Of a stretch of 64,000 nucleotides of DNA, positions 8,394 through 19,062 are shown one piece after another (the stretch's first letter is position 1; the number at the start of each line of letters is the position of its first letter). This DNA is from PMG-095 sp049324695 (GTDB lineage Bacteria; Myxococcota_A; Polyangia; Polyangiales; Polyangiaceae), in contig JBMOMJ010000021.1 of assembly GCA_049324695.1 (NCBI GenBank), positions 1 through 64,000 on the forward strand, given 5' to 3'. The position numbers were made by a program, and so were the translations under genes. The notes below the pieces were generated by a model. It was not told the DNA's origin. It ran no database searches and saw nothing but the letters and a program-made list of their open reading frames with translations.

Positions 8394-9596
8394 TCACGCC
8401 AGCAAGCTTCGATAGAGCGCGAGTGTCTGCTCGGCGATGCTCGACCAACTGAATTCAGCGAGCACGCGCTGTCGCGCAGCTTCGCCCATACGTTTCGCGA
8501 GCGTTGCGTCGCCGATCAAGCGGTTCAGGGCAGCTGCCAAATCGCTCGCGAAAGCCTGTGGATCACGCGGCTCGTTCTTGGCGGAACCGTCCCCTTCGAA
8601 CGGAACCAGAAAACCAGTGTGATCAGGAACGACGATTTCGGGAATGCCACCCACCCGAGAAGCTACTACCGGCACCCCGCAGGCCATGGCTTCCAAATTG
8701 ACGATACCGAATGGCTCGTAGACAGATGGGCAGCAGAACGCGCGGGCGTGGCTCAAGATCTGACAGAGCTCGGCAGGCGGAAGCATCCTCTCGATCCACA
8801 CCACCGAAGCTCGCTCGCGCGTGAGCTCTTCCACGAGCTGGCGCACTTCGCGCCCAAGCTCTTCGGTATCAGGCTCGCCGGCACACAGCACGAGCCCGGC
8901 TTCGGGGGCCAGCTGCCGCGCCGCCCTCAAGAGGTGCACGATGCCCTTCTGGCGCGTGATGCGTCCCACGAAAACGACGTAAGGTTTGCTCGCGTCGATA
9001 GCGTAGCGCTCGAGCACCGACGTCTCACTGATGGGCTGGTACTTTTGAGGATCGACGCCGTTGTAGATGACGTGCACGCGCGCGGGATCGACGTCTGGGT
9101 ACGCGCGCAGAATGTCCGCCTTCATACCCGCCGATACAGCAATGATGGCATCGGCGGCCACGATGGCGGTACGCTCGCAGAAGCTCGAGATCGCATAACC
9201 ACCGCCGAGCTGCTCCGCTTTCCAGGGACGCAATGGCTCCAGGCTGTGCGACGTCATCACGTGGGGAATGCCGTAACTCAGCTTGGCGAGGTGCCCAGCG
9301 AAGTTCGCGTACCAGGTGTGAGAATGCGCTAACTGGCTGCCGCGCAGCGCGTTCACCATCAAGAGATCGACAGAGAGAGTGCGCAGCGCGCTGACGTCCG
9401 CCTCGCTGCCGGAGAGGGCATCCCAAGGTCGAAATGTGCCCTTCACTTCGGGCGCAGTGCGTGGCGCACCGAAGCAGTACACGCCGAGATCGACGCGCTG
9501 AATCAGCTCGCGCGCCAGGTGCTCGACGTGCACGCCCGCGCCACCATAGTTTTCAGGCGGATACTCGCGTGAGAGCAGCGCGATCTTGAGGCTCAT
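8394..9596 (-). CDS. glgA: GT4 glycogen synthase / maltose-1-phosphate synthase (GlgA/GlgM type)
   Basis: A 400-residue GT-B glycosyltransferase of family GT4, the actinobacterial-type glycogen synthase group, shorter than the classical GT5 GlgA. The N-terminal lobe begins IALLSREYPPENYGGAGVHV. The C-terminal lobe has FVGRITRQKG and the nucleotide-sugar motif CCPSVYEPFGIVNLEAMACG, whose Glu pair is characteristic of GT4. In mycobacteria the homologue (GlgM) uses ADP-glucose plus glucose-1-phosphate to make maltose-1-phosphate for glycogen via GlgE. Which activity applies here cannot be decided from sequence. Its ATG overlaps the glgC stop by 4 nt, so the two are translationally coupled. Confidence 0.9.
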   Translation of the reverse strand: MSLKIALLSREYPPENYGGAGVHVEHLARELIQRVDLGVYCFGAPRTAPEVKGTFRPWDALSGSEADVSALRTLSVDLLMVNALRGSQLAHSHTWYANFAGHLAKLSYGIPHVMTSHSLEPLRPWKAEQLGGGYAISSFCERTAIVAADAIIAVSAGMKADILRAYPDVDPARVHVIYNGVDPQKYQPISETSVLERYAIDASKPYVVFVGRITRQKGIVHLLRAARQLAPEAGLVLCAGEPDTEELGREVRQLVEELTRERASVVWIERMLPPAELCQILSHARAFCCPSVYEPFGIVNLEAMACGVPVVASRVGGIPEIVVPDHTGFLVPFEGDGSAKNEPRDPQAFASDLAAALNRLIGDATLAKRMGEAARQRVLAEFSWSSIAEQTLALYRSLLA

Positions 9597-10837
9597 ACGG
9601 GCACCGGATCGTTCTTGCCTATCACGACCACCCCGTTGGGTGACACCGTGAAACCGCGACGCCGATCCTCGTCTGGATCGACGCCGATGCGCGCACCAGC
9701 GGGAACCTTCACGCCTTTGTCGAGGATGGCCTTGTTCACTATGGCTTTTCTGCCGATTTCGACGCCATGCATCAGCACGCTGTCGCTGACTTCGGAGTAC
9801 GAGTGCACGAGCACGTTCGGCGAGAGAATGCTGCGGCGTACAGCGCCGCCCGATACGATCGCTCCAGCGCTCACGATGGAGTCCACTGCGTAGCCACGCC
9901 GACCGTCTTCGTCGAACACGAATTTAGCGGGCGGCAGTGAGATCTGCATCGTGTGAATCGGCCACTCCTGGTTGTACAGGTTGAACACCGGGTGCACGCT
10001 GATGAGATCCATCTGCGCTTCGTAATAGCTGTCGAGCGTACCCACGTCGCGCCAGTAGCCGGCGTCGCGCTCGGTGGCGCCCGGCACGCGGTTCTTCGCG
10101 AAGTCGTAGACAGAGGCGAGCCCAGCTTCCACCAACATGGTGATGATGTTGCCGCCCATGTCGTGTGCGCTCTCTTTGTTTTCGGCGTCGGCGCGCACTG
10201 CTTCCACCAACGTCTTGGTGGTGAAGATGTAGTTACCCATCGAGGCGAACACGTAGTCCGGATCGTCAGGAAGCCCGTCGATCTCATCTGGACCGGGTTT
10301 TTCCTTGAACTTCGCGATGCGGTCGTTGGCGCTCGGCACCAGCACGCCGAAGCGCGAAGCCTCTACGCGCGGCACCTTGATGGCGGCCACGGTGACGCCC
10401 GCGCCGGCTTGAATGTGCGCGTCCACCATCTGCTCCGGATCCATCCGGTAGATGTGATCGGCACCGAACACGCAGATGTAGTCGGGGTTCTCATCCGCGA
10501 TCAGGTTCAAGTTTTGGTAGATCGCGTCCGCGGAGCCTTCGAACCAGCGACGGCCCAAACGCATTTGCGCCGGCACGCTCATCACATAGTTGTTGAGTAG
10601 CGGCGACATGCGCCAGGTTTGCGCGATGTGTCGATCGAGGCTGTGGCTCTTGTACTGCGTGAGCACCGCCGTACGCAGATAGCGACCATTCACCAAATTG
10701 CTGATCGCAAAGTCCACCAAGCGATAACACCCGCCGAATGGCACCGCCGGCTTCGCGCGATCACGCGTGAGCGGCCAGAGGCGATTACCTTCGCCTCCAG
10801 CGAGAACCATTCCGAGCACATGCGGTCGTTTAGCCAT
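9593..10837 (-). CDS. glgC: Glucose-1-phosphate adenylyltransferase
   Basis: A 414-residue ADP-glucose pyrophosphorylase that supplies ADP-glucose for glycogen and alpha-glucan synthesis. The nucleotidyltransferase motif is LGMVLAGGEGNRLWPLTRDR near the N-terminus, with AKPAVPFGG and the substrate region GSADAIYQNLNLI. The C-terminal third is the left-handed beta-helix. The length is normal. It sits upstream of, and overlaps, the GT4 synthase, forming a two-gene operon. The 133-bp gap to atpG makes read-through from the ATP synthase genes possible but unproven. Confidence 0.97.
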   Translation of the reverse strand: MAKRPHVLGMVLAGGEGNRLWPLTRDRAKPAVPFGGCYRLVDFAISNLVNGRYLRTAVLTQYKSHSLDRHIAQTWRMSPLLNNYVMSVPAQMRLGRRWFEGSADAIYQNLNLIADENPDYICVFGADHIYRMDPEQMVDAHIQAGAGVTVAAIKVPRVEASRFGVLVPSANDRIAKFKEKPGPDEIDGLPDDPDYVFASMGNYIFTTKTLVEAVRADAENKESAHDMGGNIITMLVEAGLASVYDFAKNRVPGATERDAGYWRDVGTLDSYYEAQMDLISVHPVFNLYNQEWPIHTMQISLPPAKFVFDEDGRRGYAVDSIVSAGAIVSGGAVRRSILSPNVLVHSYSEVSDSVLMHGVEIGRKAIVNKAILDKGVKVPAGARIGVDPDEDRRRGFTVSPNGVVVIGKNDPVPV

Positions 10838-10970
10838 GGGCGGAAATCTTGCCCGACAACGCCGCTAAGGTGAACACCTCACCGCACGAACGGCGCAGGA
10901 AAATTGCGCGGCTTTTTCGTCGCGCATTCCCTACCCGCGCCTACCTCAACCCCGACACGCAGATCGCCGC

Positions 10971-11876
10971 TCAGCCCTCACGCAAGGCTTCAGCGCCGCC
11001 GATGATCTCCATGAGCTCGGTCGTAATCGCCGCCTGACGGGCGCGATTGTAGTCGAGTGTCAATTTGGAGATCATTTCGGCCGCATTCTTGGTGGCCGAA
11101 TCCATCGCCGTCATACGTGCGCCGAGCTCCGACGCCATCGACTCGAACAGCGCACGCAGGATCGAGATTTCGACGTACATCGGCACGAGCCGCTCGAGCA
11201 GCGACCCTCGGTCCGGCTCGAACAAGAACTCGCGGTGGCGCTCCCACTCTTCCTTGGCTTGCGAACGCGCCAAGGTCGTCTCGGTGGGCGGCAGAGGGAA
11301 CAAGAGCTCGGCCGTAACCCGCTGGGTCATGGCGCTCTTGAACTCGTTGTAGATGACGTAGATGGCGTCGACCTCGCCGCGCACGAACGGCTTCAACGCG
11401 ACGCGCGCGATATTGCGCGCCGTTTCGAGGTCCAGCTTGTCCCACACCTCCGAGAAGATGTGAGCGATGGGCGCGTTACGGCGACGCAGGTACTCGCGAC
11501 CCTTGCGGCCGATCACCGCGAACTGCACGCCTTGGCCCTGCGCTTCACGTTCGCGCCAAAGCCGCTCCGCCGCACGTAGCAGGTTGGTGTTGAAGGCGCC
11601 GCACTGCCCACGATCGCTGGTAACGACGATGAACAGCGTGTTCTTCTCCGGCCGGCGCGCGAGCAGCGGATGTGAAACGGAGCTCGCGCCCTCGTCCGTC
11701 ACCGCGGCAACCTCCGCCAACACCTGCGCCGTCTTCACAGCGTAGGGCCGGATCGCAAGAATCCGCTGCTGGGCGCGGTTGAGGCGCGCCGCAGCCACCA
11801 TCTTCATGGCACGCGTGATCTTCTGCGTGCCTTTCACGCTGCTGATGCGTTTGCGGATGCTCTTGAGGTTCGCCAA
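10971..11876 (-). CDS. atpG: F1Fo ATP synthase gamma subunit
   Basis: The 301-residue rotor shaft of F1. It shows the conserved N-terminus SIRKRISSVKGTQKITRAMKM, the middle VVTSDRGQCGAFNTNLLR and the C-terminal helix SKLTLDYNRARQAAITTELMEI ending GGAEAL. It begins 6 bp after atpA in the same operon. It is the last ATP synthase gene here: atpD and atpC, which usually follow, are replaced by glgC-glgA. Confidence 0.97.
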   Translation of the reverse strand: MANLKSIRKRISSVKGTQKITRAMKMVAAARLNRAQQRILAIRPYAVKTAQVLAEVAAVTDEGASSVSHPLLARRPEKNTLFIVVTSDRGQCGAFNTNLLRAAERLWREREAQGQGVQFAVIGRKGREYLRRRNAPIAHIFSEVWDKLDLETARNIARVALKPFVRGEVDAIYVIYNEFKSAMTQRVTAELLFPLPPTETTLARSQAKEEWERHREFLFEPDRGSLLERLVPMYVEISILRALFESMASELGARMTAMDSATKNAAEMISKLTLDYNRARQAAITTELMEIIGGAEALREG

Positions 11877-11882
11877 GGTGAA

Positions 11883-13580
<1,698 letters not shown>

Positions 13581-13636
13581 GGCTTCTCTCTCAAGCTCGT
13601 TTCAAACAGGGATCGGGTGGCGCGGTTGGTACCGGC

Positions 13637-14179
13637 CTAACTGCTGCGAAGTGAACGCTCGATTTCCGCGAGGTGACCGCGCACCGAGCCGTCGATGGTG
13701 TTGTCGCCGATGCGCGTGATGACCCCGCCGATGAGCGACGGATCCTCGGAGCGCTCGATGACGATGCGGCGCGCGGTAGCGGCTTCGAGCTCGCCGCGCA
13801 GGCGCTCGTAAAAGCCTTCCGGCATGCGCACGGCCGTAGTGACGCTAGCGCGCACGATGCCGGCCTTTTCATCCGACAGCGAGCCCAAACGCTTCGCGAT
13901 GTCCGGCAGCGCAGCCAGCTTATGGCGCGCTGCGAGCAAGCGAATTGCATTCAGACCGGTCCCGGATAGACCCACTGCCTGGGCCACGTCGCGCAAAATG
14001 GCTTCGCGCTTTTCGATCTCGACCAACGGATTGTCGAGCACGCTGCGAAGCTCCGCACTTTCGGCGTAAACGCGCGCAAAGCGGCCGATTTTTTCGACCA
14101 GCTCGGGCAACGTATTGGTCTCGACGCCGAGATCGAAGATGGCTCGGCCGTAGCGGTTGGCAACGACTGCGTGACTCAT
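13637..14179 (-). CDS. atpH: F1Fo ATP synthase delta subunit
   Basis: The 180-residue stator protein linking F1 to the b subunits. It has the family N-terminus VANRYGRAIFDLGVE and the C-terminal EDPSLIGGVITRIGDNTIDGSVRGHL. The ATG overlaps the atpF stop by 4 nt (ATGA), showing translational coupling. A 56-bp gap separates it from atpA. Confidence 0.95.
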   Translation of the reverse strand: MSHAVVANRYGRAIFDLGVETNTLPELVEKIGRFARVYAESAELRSVLDNPLVEIEKREAILRDVAQAVGLSGTGLNAIRLLAARHKLAALPDIAKRLGSLSDEKAGIVRASVTTAVRMPEGFYERLRGELEAATARRIVIERSEDPSLIGGVITRIGDNTIDGSVRGHLAEIERSLRSS

Positions 14180-14868
14180 ACTCGCCCTCGAAGCTGAGCA
14201 CCGGCGCGACGGATGCTGTTCAGGTACTCGTCGCCGAAGCGCTGCTGATCAGCTTCCGTCAGGCGCTGCCGCAGCGTCTGCTCGGCGGACTTCAGCGCGC
14301 TCGCAATGGTGGTCTCGATCAAGGTCTCGCGCACGGCCTTCAGCTCTTGCTGCACCAAGAGGTGTGCGTCGCGCTCCATACGCTCACGCCGCTCCTTCGC
14401 CTCTTGCAGGATGCGGGCGTGCTCCGCCTCGGCCGCCTTGCGCATCTGTGTTTGAATGCGCGAAACCTCTTGGTCAATTTGCGCCAGCTTCTCTTCGTAC
14501 GACTGGAGCTGCGCTTCAGCCTCGCGCTTCATCTTGGCGGCCTCTTCCATGCCGCGCAAAATGCCTTCTTTGCGCTTGCGCAAGCCGTCCACCACGCCGC
14601 GCCCGAACACGCGATACAAGATGTAATAGAGGAGCGCCGTGTTGAAGGCGAGCGCCGCGAACGGAACCGGCATGCCCTTCGGACGCCACAACACGTCCGG
14701 GTGCTCGAGCCCTTCTTTTTCGCCGAGCAAGCCGTAGTACCAGTTGACGTCCTCGAAGGTGGCGGCGTGTTCGTCGCCGTGCCCACCCGCTTCGTGCTCG
14801 GTGGCGAACGCCAAGAGCGGGAACGTCAGCGTCAACGCCAGCGAGAGGGAAACCAACGCTTTGCGCAT
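14176..14868 (-). CDS. atpF: F1Fo ATP synthase b subunit with a cleavable-type N-terminal segment
   Basis: A stator b subunit of about 230 residues, longer than the usual 156-170. It starts with a signal-like hydrophobic stretch (KALVSLSLALTLTFPLLAFA), then an acidic, His-rich segment. The real membrane helix follows (FAALAFNTALLYYILYRVF), then a long charged coiled coil (about residues 85-225). Such extended b subunits occur in Deltaproteobacteria-type operons. GGAGG sits 7 nt before the ATG at 14868, preferred over the GTG one codon upstream. The start shares its A with the stop of the preceding b' gene (TGATG). Confidence 0.92.
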   Translation of the reverse strand: MRKALVSLSLALTLTFPLLAFATEHEAGGHGDEHAATFEDVNWYYGLLGEKEGLEHPDVLWRPKGMPVPFAALAFNTALLYYILYRVFGRGVVDGLRKRKEGILRGMEEAAKMKREAEAQLQSYEEKLAQIDQEVSRIQTQMRKAAEAEHARILQEAKERRERMERDAHLLVQQELKAVRETLIETTIASALKSAEQTLRQRLTEADQQRFGDEYLNSIRRAGAQLRGRV

Positions 14869-15365
14869 CACTGAACCTCCCGACCGAGAACGCGCGAGAC
14901 GATGAGCGAAGCCGTGCGCTCCGACTCGCGACCGAGGTCGAAGCGAACCTTCTCGACCTCCGCTTCGATGCTCTTTCTGCCCTGATCGATGATCTTGGTC
15001 ACTGCCTCACGCGCCTCACGCATGATCTCGGCTTCGAGCCGGGCCGTTTCGGCGCGCAGCTTGTCGCGCTCTTCCGCGGCCGAACGCGAAACACGCGACA
15101 ACTCGGTTTCGTACTTGCTGAGCAACTCGCCAGCTCGCTCCTGCAGCTCGCGCGCCGTGGCCTTCGCCCCCTCCGTGCGCTCTTCGCGCAGGGCGAAGAT
15201 GCGAAGCATGGGGTCGAACAACAGCGGTCTGAGCAGAAGGATCAGCACCGTAAACAGTGCCGCCTGCAAGATGACGGTGTTGTCAAAATCCAGGGTCACC
15301 CCGCCGCTCATCGCGACGAGGCCCGTGACGCTGGAGTTGCCCACGGCGAGGTCGATCGAGGTCAT
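14868..15365 (-). CDS. atpF': F1Fo ATP synthase b' subunit
   Basis: A 165-residue second stator subunit. It has a short N-terminal part, one membrane helix (VILQAALFTVLILLLRPLLF, about residues 31-50), then an uninterrupted charged coiled coil to the C-terminus (GRKSIEAEVEKVRFDLGRES). Paired with the adjacent b gene it forms a heterodimeric peripheral stalk. It is the first gene of the cluster; the 195 bp upstream, up to the folK stop, hold no gene I can support and could contain the promoter. Confidence 0.9.
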   Translation of the reverse strand: MTSIDLAVGNSSVTGLVAMSGGVTLDFDNTVILQAALFTVLILLLRPLLFDPMLRIFALREERTEGAKATARELQERAGELLSKYETELSRVSRSAAEERDKLRAETARLEAEIMREAREAVTKIIDQGRKSIEAEVEKVRFDLGRESERTASLIVSRVLGREVQ

Positions 15366-15560
15366 TTGCTGGGGCCCTTCGGCCGATTGGCAGCTGGCTT
15401 CTCCCGAAACGAAGGCTCGGCATCGCCAGCGAGCGCGCGGCTCGTACCATCATGCTGACGCCGTGTCCACAGCCGCTGACCAGTTCCATGCAGGGCGATT
15501 TCCGATTCGGAACCAATGCTTGAACCGGCCCAGCCGTCGGTAGTGCACTCGTCGCAGATC

Positions 15561-16109
15561 TCAGCCGAAATCGAAGATCTCCGGCGCTGCGCGGCGGACG
15601 CCCGATGCATCGAGGCCGGCGAGCACGGTGCTGTATGCAACGCCGGTCACGGGGTCGACGGCGTCGGGAGCCACATCGAGCAGCGGCAGCAGCGCGAATG
15701 GGCGGTGCTGCAGCTCCGGGTGCGGCACGACCAGCTGCGGAAGCGAGATGCGCCGGCCGCGGATCCAAAGTATGTCCAGGTCGATTGTGCGCGGTCCCCA
15801 GCGCACACGCCGCTCACGCCCGAGCGAGCGTTCGATATCGAGCAGACGCGCGAGCAACTCGCTGGGAGAGAGCTCCGTAGTGAGAGCAACCGCCGCGTTC
15901 AGGTAGTCGGGCTGGGCAGGGCCGAGCGGCGCCGTTTCATATAGAAACGACAGCTTTCGTAGCGTGGCGCAGCCCTCGATTGCGCGCACCGCGGCGTGCA
16001 GCGTGGCGCGGCGGTCACCCAGGTTCGAGCCCAAGCCAACGACGACGTCGATGGCCGTACCCGGCGTCCCCGAGCTGCCTGCACTTATCGAAGAGGTCGG
16101 CGTCGCCAT
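15561..16109 (-). CDS. folK: 2-amino-4-hydroxy-6-hydroxymethyldihydropteridine pyrophosphokinase
   Basis: The 182-residue HPPK of folate synthesis, which transfers pyrophosphate from ATP to the pterin. Family marks are VVVGLGSNLGDRRATL near the start, FLYETAPLGPAQPDYLNAAV, and the catalytic block RWGPRTIDLDILW followed by VVPHPELQHRPFALLPL. The first 18 residues are Ser/Thr/Gly-rich and may be an over-extended start. It lies upstream of the ATP synthase genes on the same strand and diverges from the small TatA-like gene. Confidence 0.95.
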   Translation of the reverse strand: MATPTSSISAGSSGTPGTAIDVVVGLGSNLGDRRATLHAAVRAIEGCATLRKLSFLYETAPLGPAQPDYLNAAVALTTELSPSELLARLLDIERSLGRERRVRWGPRTIDLDILWIRGRRISLPQLVVPHPELQHRPFALLPLLDVAPDAVDPVTGVAYSTVLAGLDASGVRRAAPEIFDFG

Positions 16110-16131
16110 TGCGCCCTGATACTATGGCGCG

Positions 16132-16266
16132 GTGTTCGGACTGAATGCTGGCGAGCTAGGCCTGGTCATTTTCATCGTGGCGGCGATTCTGAGCGCTCGC
16201 TACTGGCCGAAGCTAGGCGAACGCATTGCCCTCGCGCTCTCACGTGAGGGCGAGAAGCGCGACTAA
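16132..16266 (+). CDS. TatA-like single-helix micro-protein (44 aa)
   Basis: A GTG-started 44-codon frame. It encodes a short N-terminus (MFGLNAGEL), one hydrophobic helix (GLVIFIVAAILSA), then a basic amphipathic stretch with RYWPKLGERIALAL and a charged tail EGEKRD. This is the layout of TatA/TatE twin-arginine translocase pores: PKLGERI resembles the family's PKKLPELGR region, but the FGP hinge is replaced by SARYWP. It lacks the usual long tail. A membrane micro-protein unrelated to Tat is the main alternative. No tatB or tatC is nearby. It lies 22 bp from folK and 103 bp before the next plus-strand gene. Confidence 0.5.
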   Translation: MFGLNAGELGLVIFIVAAILSARYWPKLGERIALALSREGEKRD

Positions 16267-16369
16267 CACCTATGCGCACCTCGACGCAGTGTTCCGAGCT
16301 GGAACCGCGGCACCGCCGGCCGAGACGACGGTCTGGCGTGAACTCGCGCCGCTAACGTAAGATGACGAG

Positions 16370-18739
16370 GTGGCGTCCGATCCCGCTCCCGGCAGCGATA
16401 GCGCTGGCGGAGCGCCCTCCGAAGCATTGATCTTCGTGAGCGACGCCTCGGCGGAGGCGGAGCGCTTGACCGCGACTTTGCGCGCTCGGGGCTACCTAAC
16501 CGTCGACGTTCCGCTGGGATTGTTGGTGGGGAGAGTCGCTGTGCAGCGCCCTTCCCTCATTCTGTGTGACGCCGATGCGCCTGGCGCCCTCGAAGCCGTG
16601 GAGCGCATGCGCGAAGCATCGAGCGGGCGCAGCGTCGATGTGCTGTTCCTGGGCGAGCCCGGGCGCACACTCGATGCGCAAGCGGAGCGCGTGGCGCGCG
16701 AGAGCAGCGGCATTTTCGTGCGCCCCGTCGACGTCTACGCCTTACTGCGCAAAGTCGAAGCGCTGATTGGCCCTTCGAGCGGGCGGCTCGGGCGTCCTTC
16801 CACGGTACCGCACGCCAATCGCGTACCCGTGTTGGTGGCCGCAACGCGGCGACCGTATCGCTACGACACGCGTGCACGCGCGCGAAACTTCCCCAACGTG
16901 GGTGCGCAACCAACAACGACGGCTGCGCCCGTGGGACGCGCGGGTGAACCAACGCCGCCGCGCGCACCGTCTGATCCAGCGGGGCCCGATTTGCCTACGG
17001 ACCAAGGCGGCCTCAGCGCTGATCTCGCGGCCTTGTTGGGTCGCGCCGAACAACGTGTGCTGGGCTCGCGCCATTTCGGTGGCTTGGGTGAACGGCTCTC
17101 GCCCGAGGCTGAGCTGGAAGCAGTGCTGCCAGAGGATTTGCTGGCAGCGCTGGACGAGCCGCTCGACGAACTCGACGACGAAGAGGACGACGAAGCCGGA
17201 ACTCCCGGCACACACGGCTCCGATTCGAACTTGGGAACGCGCACCGGCAGCCGCCCCGGGCAAGACTCGACGGCGGGTACCTCGCCGGGCGGTTCCGTCA
17301 ATCCGTTTGCGCAACGTGATCCCAATACGACTTCCGGCGGCGATCGCGGTGACGGGGCCGGCATGGATCAAGCTCCGCCGACACCACCGGCGCATCCTCC
17401 GCGCACGGCGCCTCCGAGTCGCACACACACGAGCGGCGACACTACTGGCTTCGGGACATTGCCGCCCAACGCGCAGCCTCCCGATTCATCGCGCTCGGCG
17501 ACCACGCATTACTACGGTGGAGCGCTCGAGCCATCGTCGCCGCTCGCCGCCGAACCCGAACCCCGCGACGAGCAAACTCCGTCCTCGTCGCGCAAAGCTT
17601 CGACCAAACCTCCACGTGGTCGTGGCCGCAGTGAACCGCCGCCCGCTCCCAAGCCGCCGCCGCTGCCAACAACGGCCGACATCGACATTCCGAGCACGCT
17701 GCGCGTGGGCGATGCCGTGCGCGTGCTCGCGCGCGCCGTACGTGCTCGTTACTCCGGTGCGATCGCCTTCGAAGACGACGCTGGCATTCGCCGTGTGGTG
17801 CTGCGTGACGGCGACTTCGTGATTGCCGCATCGGGCATCGACGGTGAGTCGTTGGTCGCGTTTTTGGCTCAACGCGGCGATCTCACGGCCGACGCAGCGA
17901 CGCGCATCGGCCGTAAGCTGCCGCAGTTCGGACGCCACGCCGGCGCGGCGCTGATCGCCCAGGGACATTTGCGACAAGAGGATTTGTGGCCCGCACTGCG
18001 CTCGCACGCCGAGTGGATCATCACGCGCATCGTGGGCCTTTCTCGCGGTGGAGCCAGCCTTGAACGCGTCGTGCCCCCTCGCCTCGCGGCCGAGCCATCC
18101 GTGTTCGGTGGCGCGACCGGCGCGGAAGTTCTGATCGAAGTCGTGCGTCGCGCGATCACGCCGACCGACGCGCAGAGCTGGCTCGGCGGGCCCAACGCAC
18201 AAATCGGGGCTGGTGAGTCCGAAGCCCTGCTTTCGGAGTGCGCTCTCTCCGAGTACGAACTCGAGCTGGTGCGCAGCGCACCCGGCAACAGCGTGGCCGA
18301 CTTAATCGAGCGCAGCCAAGTCGAAGTGCCAGAGCTCGCCAACGTGCTCTTCGCGCTAGTAGAGCTCGGAGTGCTGCGCGCGCGAGTCACCGGCGGAGCA
18401 GCGGGCGGCGTGCGCAAAGCGCGACGTGCCCCAGTGCCTGATGTCATCGATCACGAAGCCGTGCGAGCGCGCATTCGTGCACGCCGCGCCCTCGTCGACG
18501 ACGGCGACTACTTCGCCCTGCTCGGCGTCTCGCGCAACTCCACCAGCTACGACATCCGTCGTGCCTACACCGCGCTCCGCAACGAATTCGATCCCTCCAA
18601 CCTGCTCACGCCACTCACCGCCGACTTGAACGAAGATCTCGCCTTGATTCTCGAAATCTTGGACGAGGCGTACGACATCTTGCGCGATCAAACGCGCCGC
18701 GAACGCTATCGGCGCGCACTCGAAGACTCCCCCGAGTGA
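16370..18739 (+). CDS. Receiver-like / PATAN (DUF4388-like) / degenerate J-domain protein
   Basis: A 789-residue protein started by GTG. Residues about 18-140 look like a response-regulator receiver fold (LILCDADAPGALEAVERMRE, VDVLFLGE, FVRPVDVYALLRKVEAL). A disordered, Pro/Ser/acidic linker fills about 140-440. Residues about 445-680 form a PATAN/DUF4388-like region (DAVRVLARAVRARYSGAIAF, VVLRDGDFVIAASG). The C-terminus (about 700-789) is J-domain-like (DYFALLGVSRNSTSYDIRRA) but the essential HPD is FDP, so it should not stimulate a Hsp70. PATAN proteins connect to two-component and gliding systems in myxobacteria. A scaffold or signalling role is inference. Confidence 0.75.
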   Translation: MASDPAPGSDSAGGAPSEALIFVSDASAEAERLTATLRARGYLTVDVPLGLLVGRVAVQRPSLILCDADAPGALEAVERMREASSGRSVDVLFLGEPGRTLDAQAERVARESSGIFVRPVDVYALLRKVEALIGPSSGRLGRPSTVPHANRVPVLVAATRRPYRYDTRARARNFPNVGAQPTTTAAPVGRAGEPTPPRAPSDPAGPDLPTDQGGLSADLAALLGRAEQRVLGSRHFGGLGERLSPEAELEAVLPEDLLAALDEPLDELDDEEDDEAGTPGTHGSDSNLGTRTGSRPGQDSTAGTSPGGSVNPFAQRDPNTTSGGDRGDGAGMDQAPPTPPAHPPRTAPPSRTHTSGDTTGFGTLPPNAQPPDSSRSATTHYYGGALEPSSPLAAEPEPRDEQTPSSSRKASTKPPRGRGRSEPPPAPKPPPLPTTADIDIPSTLRVGDAVRVLARAVRARYSGAIAFEDDAGIRRVVLRDGDFVIAASGIDGESLVAFLAQRGDLTADAATRIGRKLPQFGRHAGAALIAQGHLRQEDLWPALRSHAEWIITRIVGLSRGGASLERVVPPRLAAEPSVFGGATGAEVLIEVVRRAITPTDAQSWLGGPNAQIGAGESEALLSECALSEYELELVRSAPGNSVADLIERSQVEVPELANVLFALVELGVLRARVTGGAAGGVRKARRAPVPDVIDHEAVRARIRARRALVDDGDYFALLGVSRNSTSYDIRRAYTALRNEFDPSNLLTPLTADLNEDLALILEILDEAYDILRDQTRRERYRRALEDSPE

Positions 18740-18824
18740 CCGTTGCAAAACCACCTGCCCGCGCGGAACCCACGTGGGGCGCGATGGTGATCTTGCCGGT
18801 GCCGCGCGCGGCCGTGACGGCGCT

Positions 18825-18935
18825 GGTCTTCCCCATGCCGCGCGCAGCGCGCGCTAGCGATCGAGCGACGCACGTTGACGGCGCGCGCGAGCACGGCATT
18901 TGGGGAAGACCGACGCGCGCAGCGCGGCGAGTTGG
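18825..18935. repeat. 111-bp palindromic element, copy A
   Basis: Terminal arms ggtcttcccc (18825-18834) and ggggaagacc (18902-18911) are perfect inverted repeats, extended inward by atgccg/cggcat. The interior has cgcgcgcagcgcgcg hairpins, followed by a conserved cgcgcgcagcgcggcgagttgg tail. A second copy of equal length lies at 19819-19929, and the DUF559 gene lies between them. Confidence 0.8.
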
Positions 18936-18939
18936 CGTG

Positions 18940-19062
18940 GAGTTGCCCCGCACCGTGCAGTGCTCGCCGCTTCGCGGCTGGAGTTGCCCCACACCGTGCA
19001 GTGCTCGCCGCTTCGCGGCTGGAGTTGCCCCACACCGTGCAATGCTCGCCGCTTCGCGGCTG
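18940..19062. repeat. 41-bp tandem repeat, three copies
   Basis: Three head-to-tail units at 18940-18980, 18981-19021 and 19022-19062, differing at only two positions. Each carries gcaccgtgcagtgc-like and cgccgcttcgcggc-like self-complementary segments. There are no spacers, so this is not a CRISPR array. The stretch 19063-19428 holds nothing else I can support. Confidence 0.85.

Noticed and set aside
15366..15560. Small gene between folK and atpF'
   Set aside because: The only open frame extends into folK in antisense register and shows no conserved pattern; a promoter region is more likely.
18940..19062. 41-bp triplicate as a CRISPR
   Set aside because: Head-to-tail units with no spacers between them.
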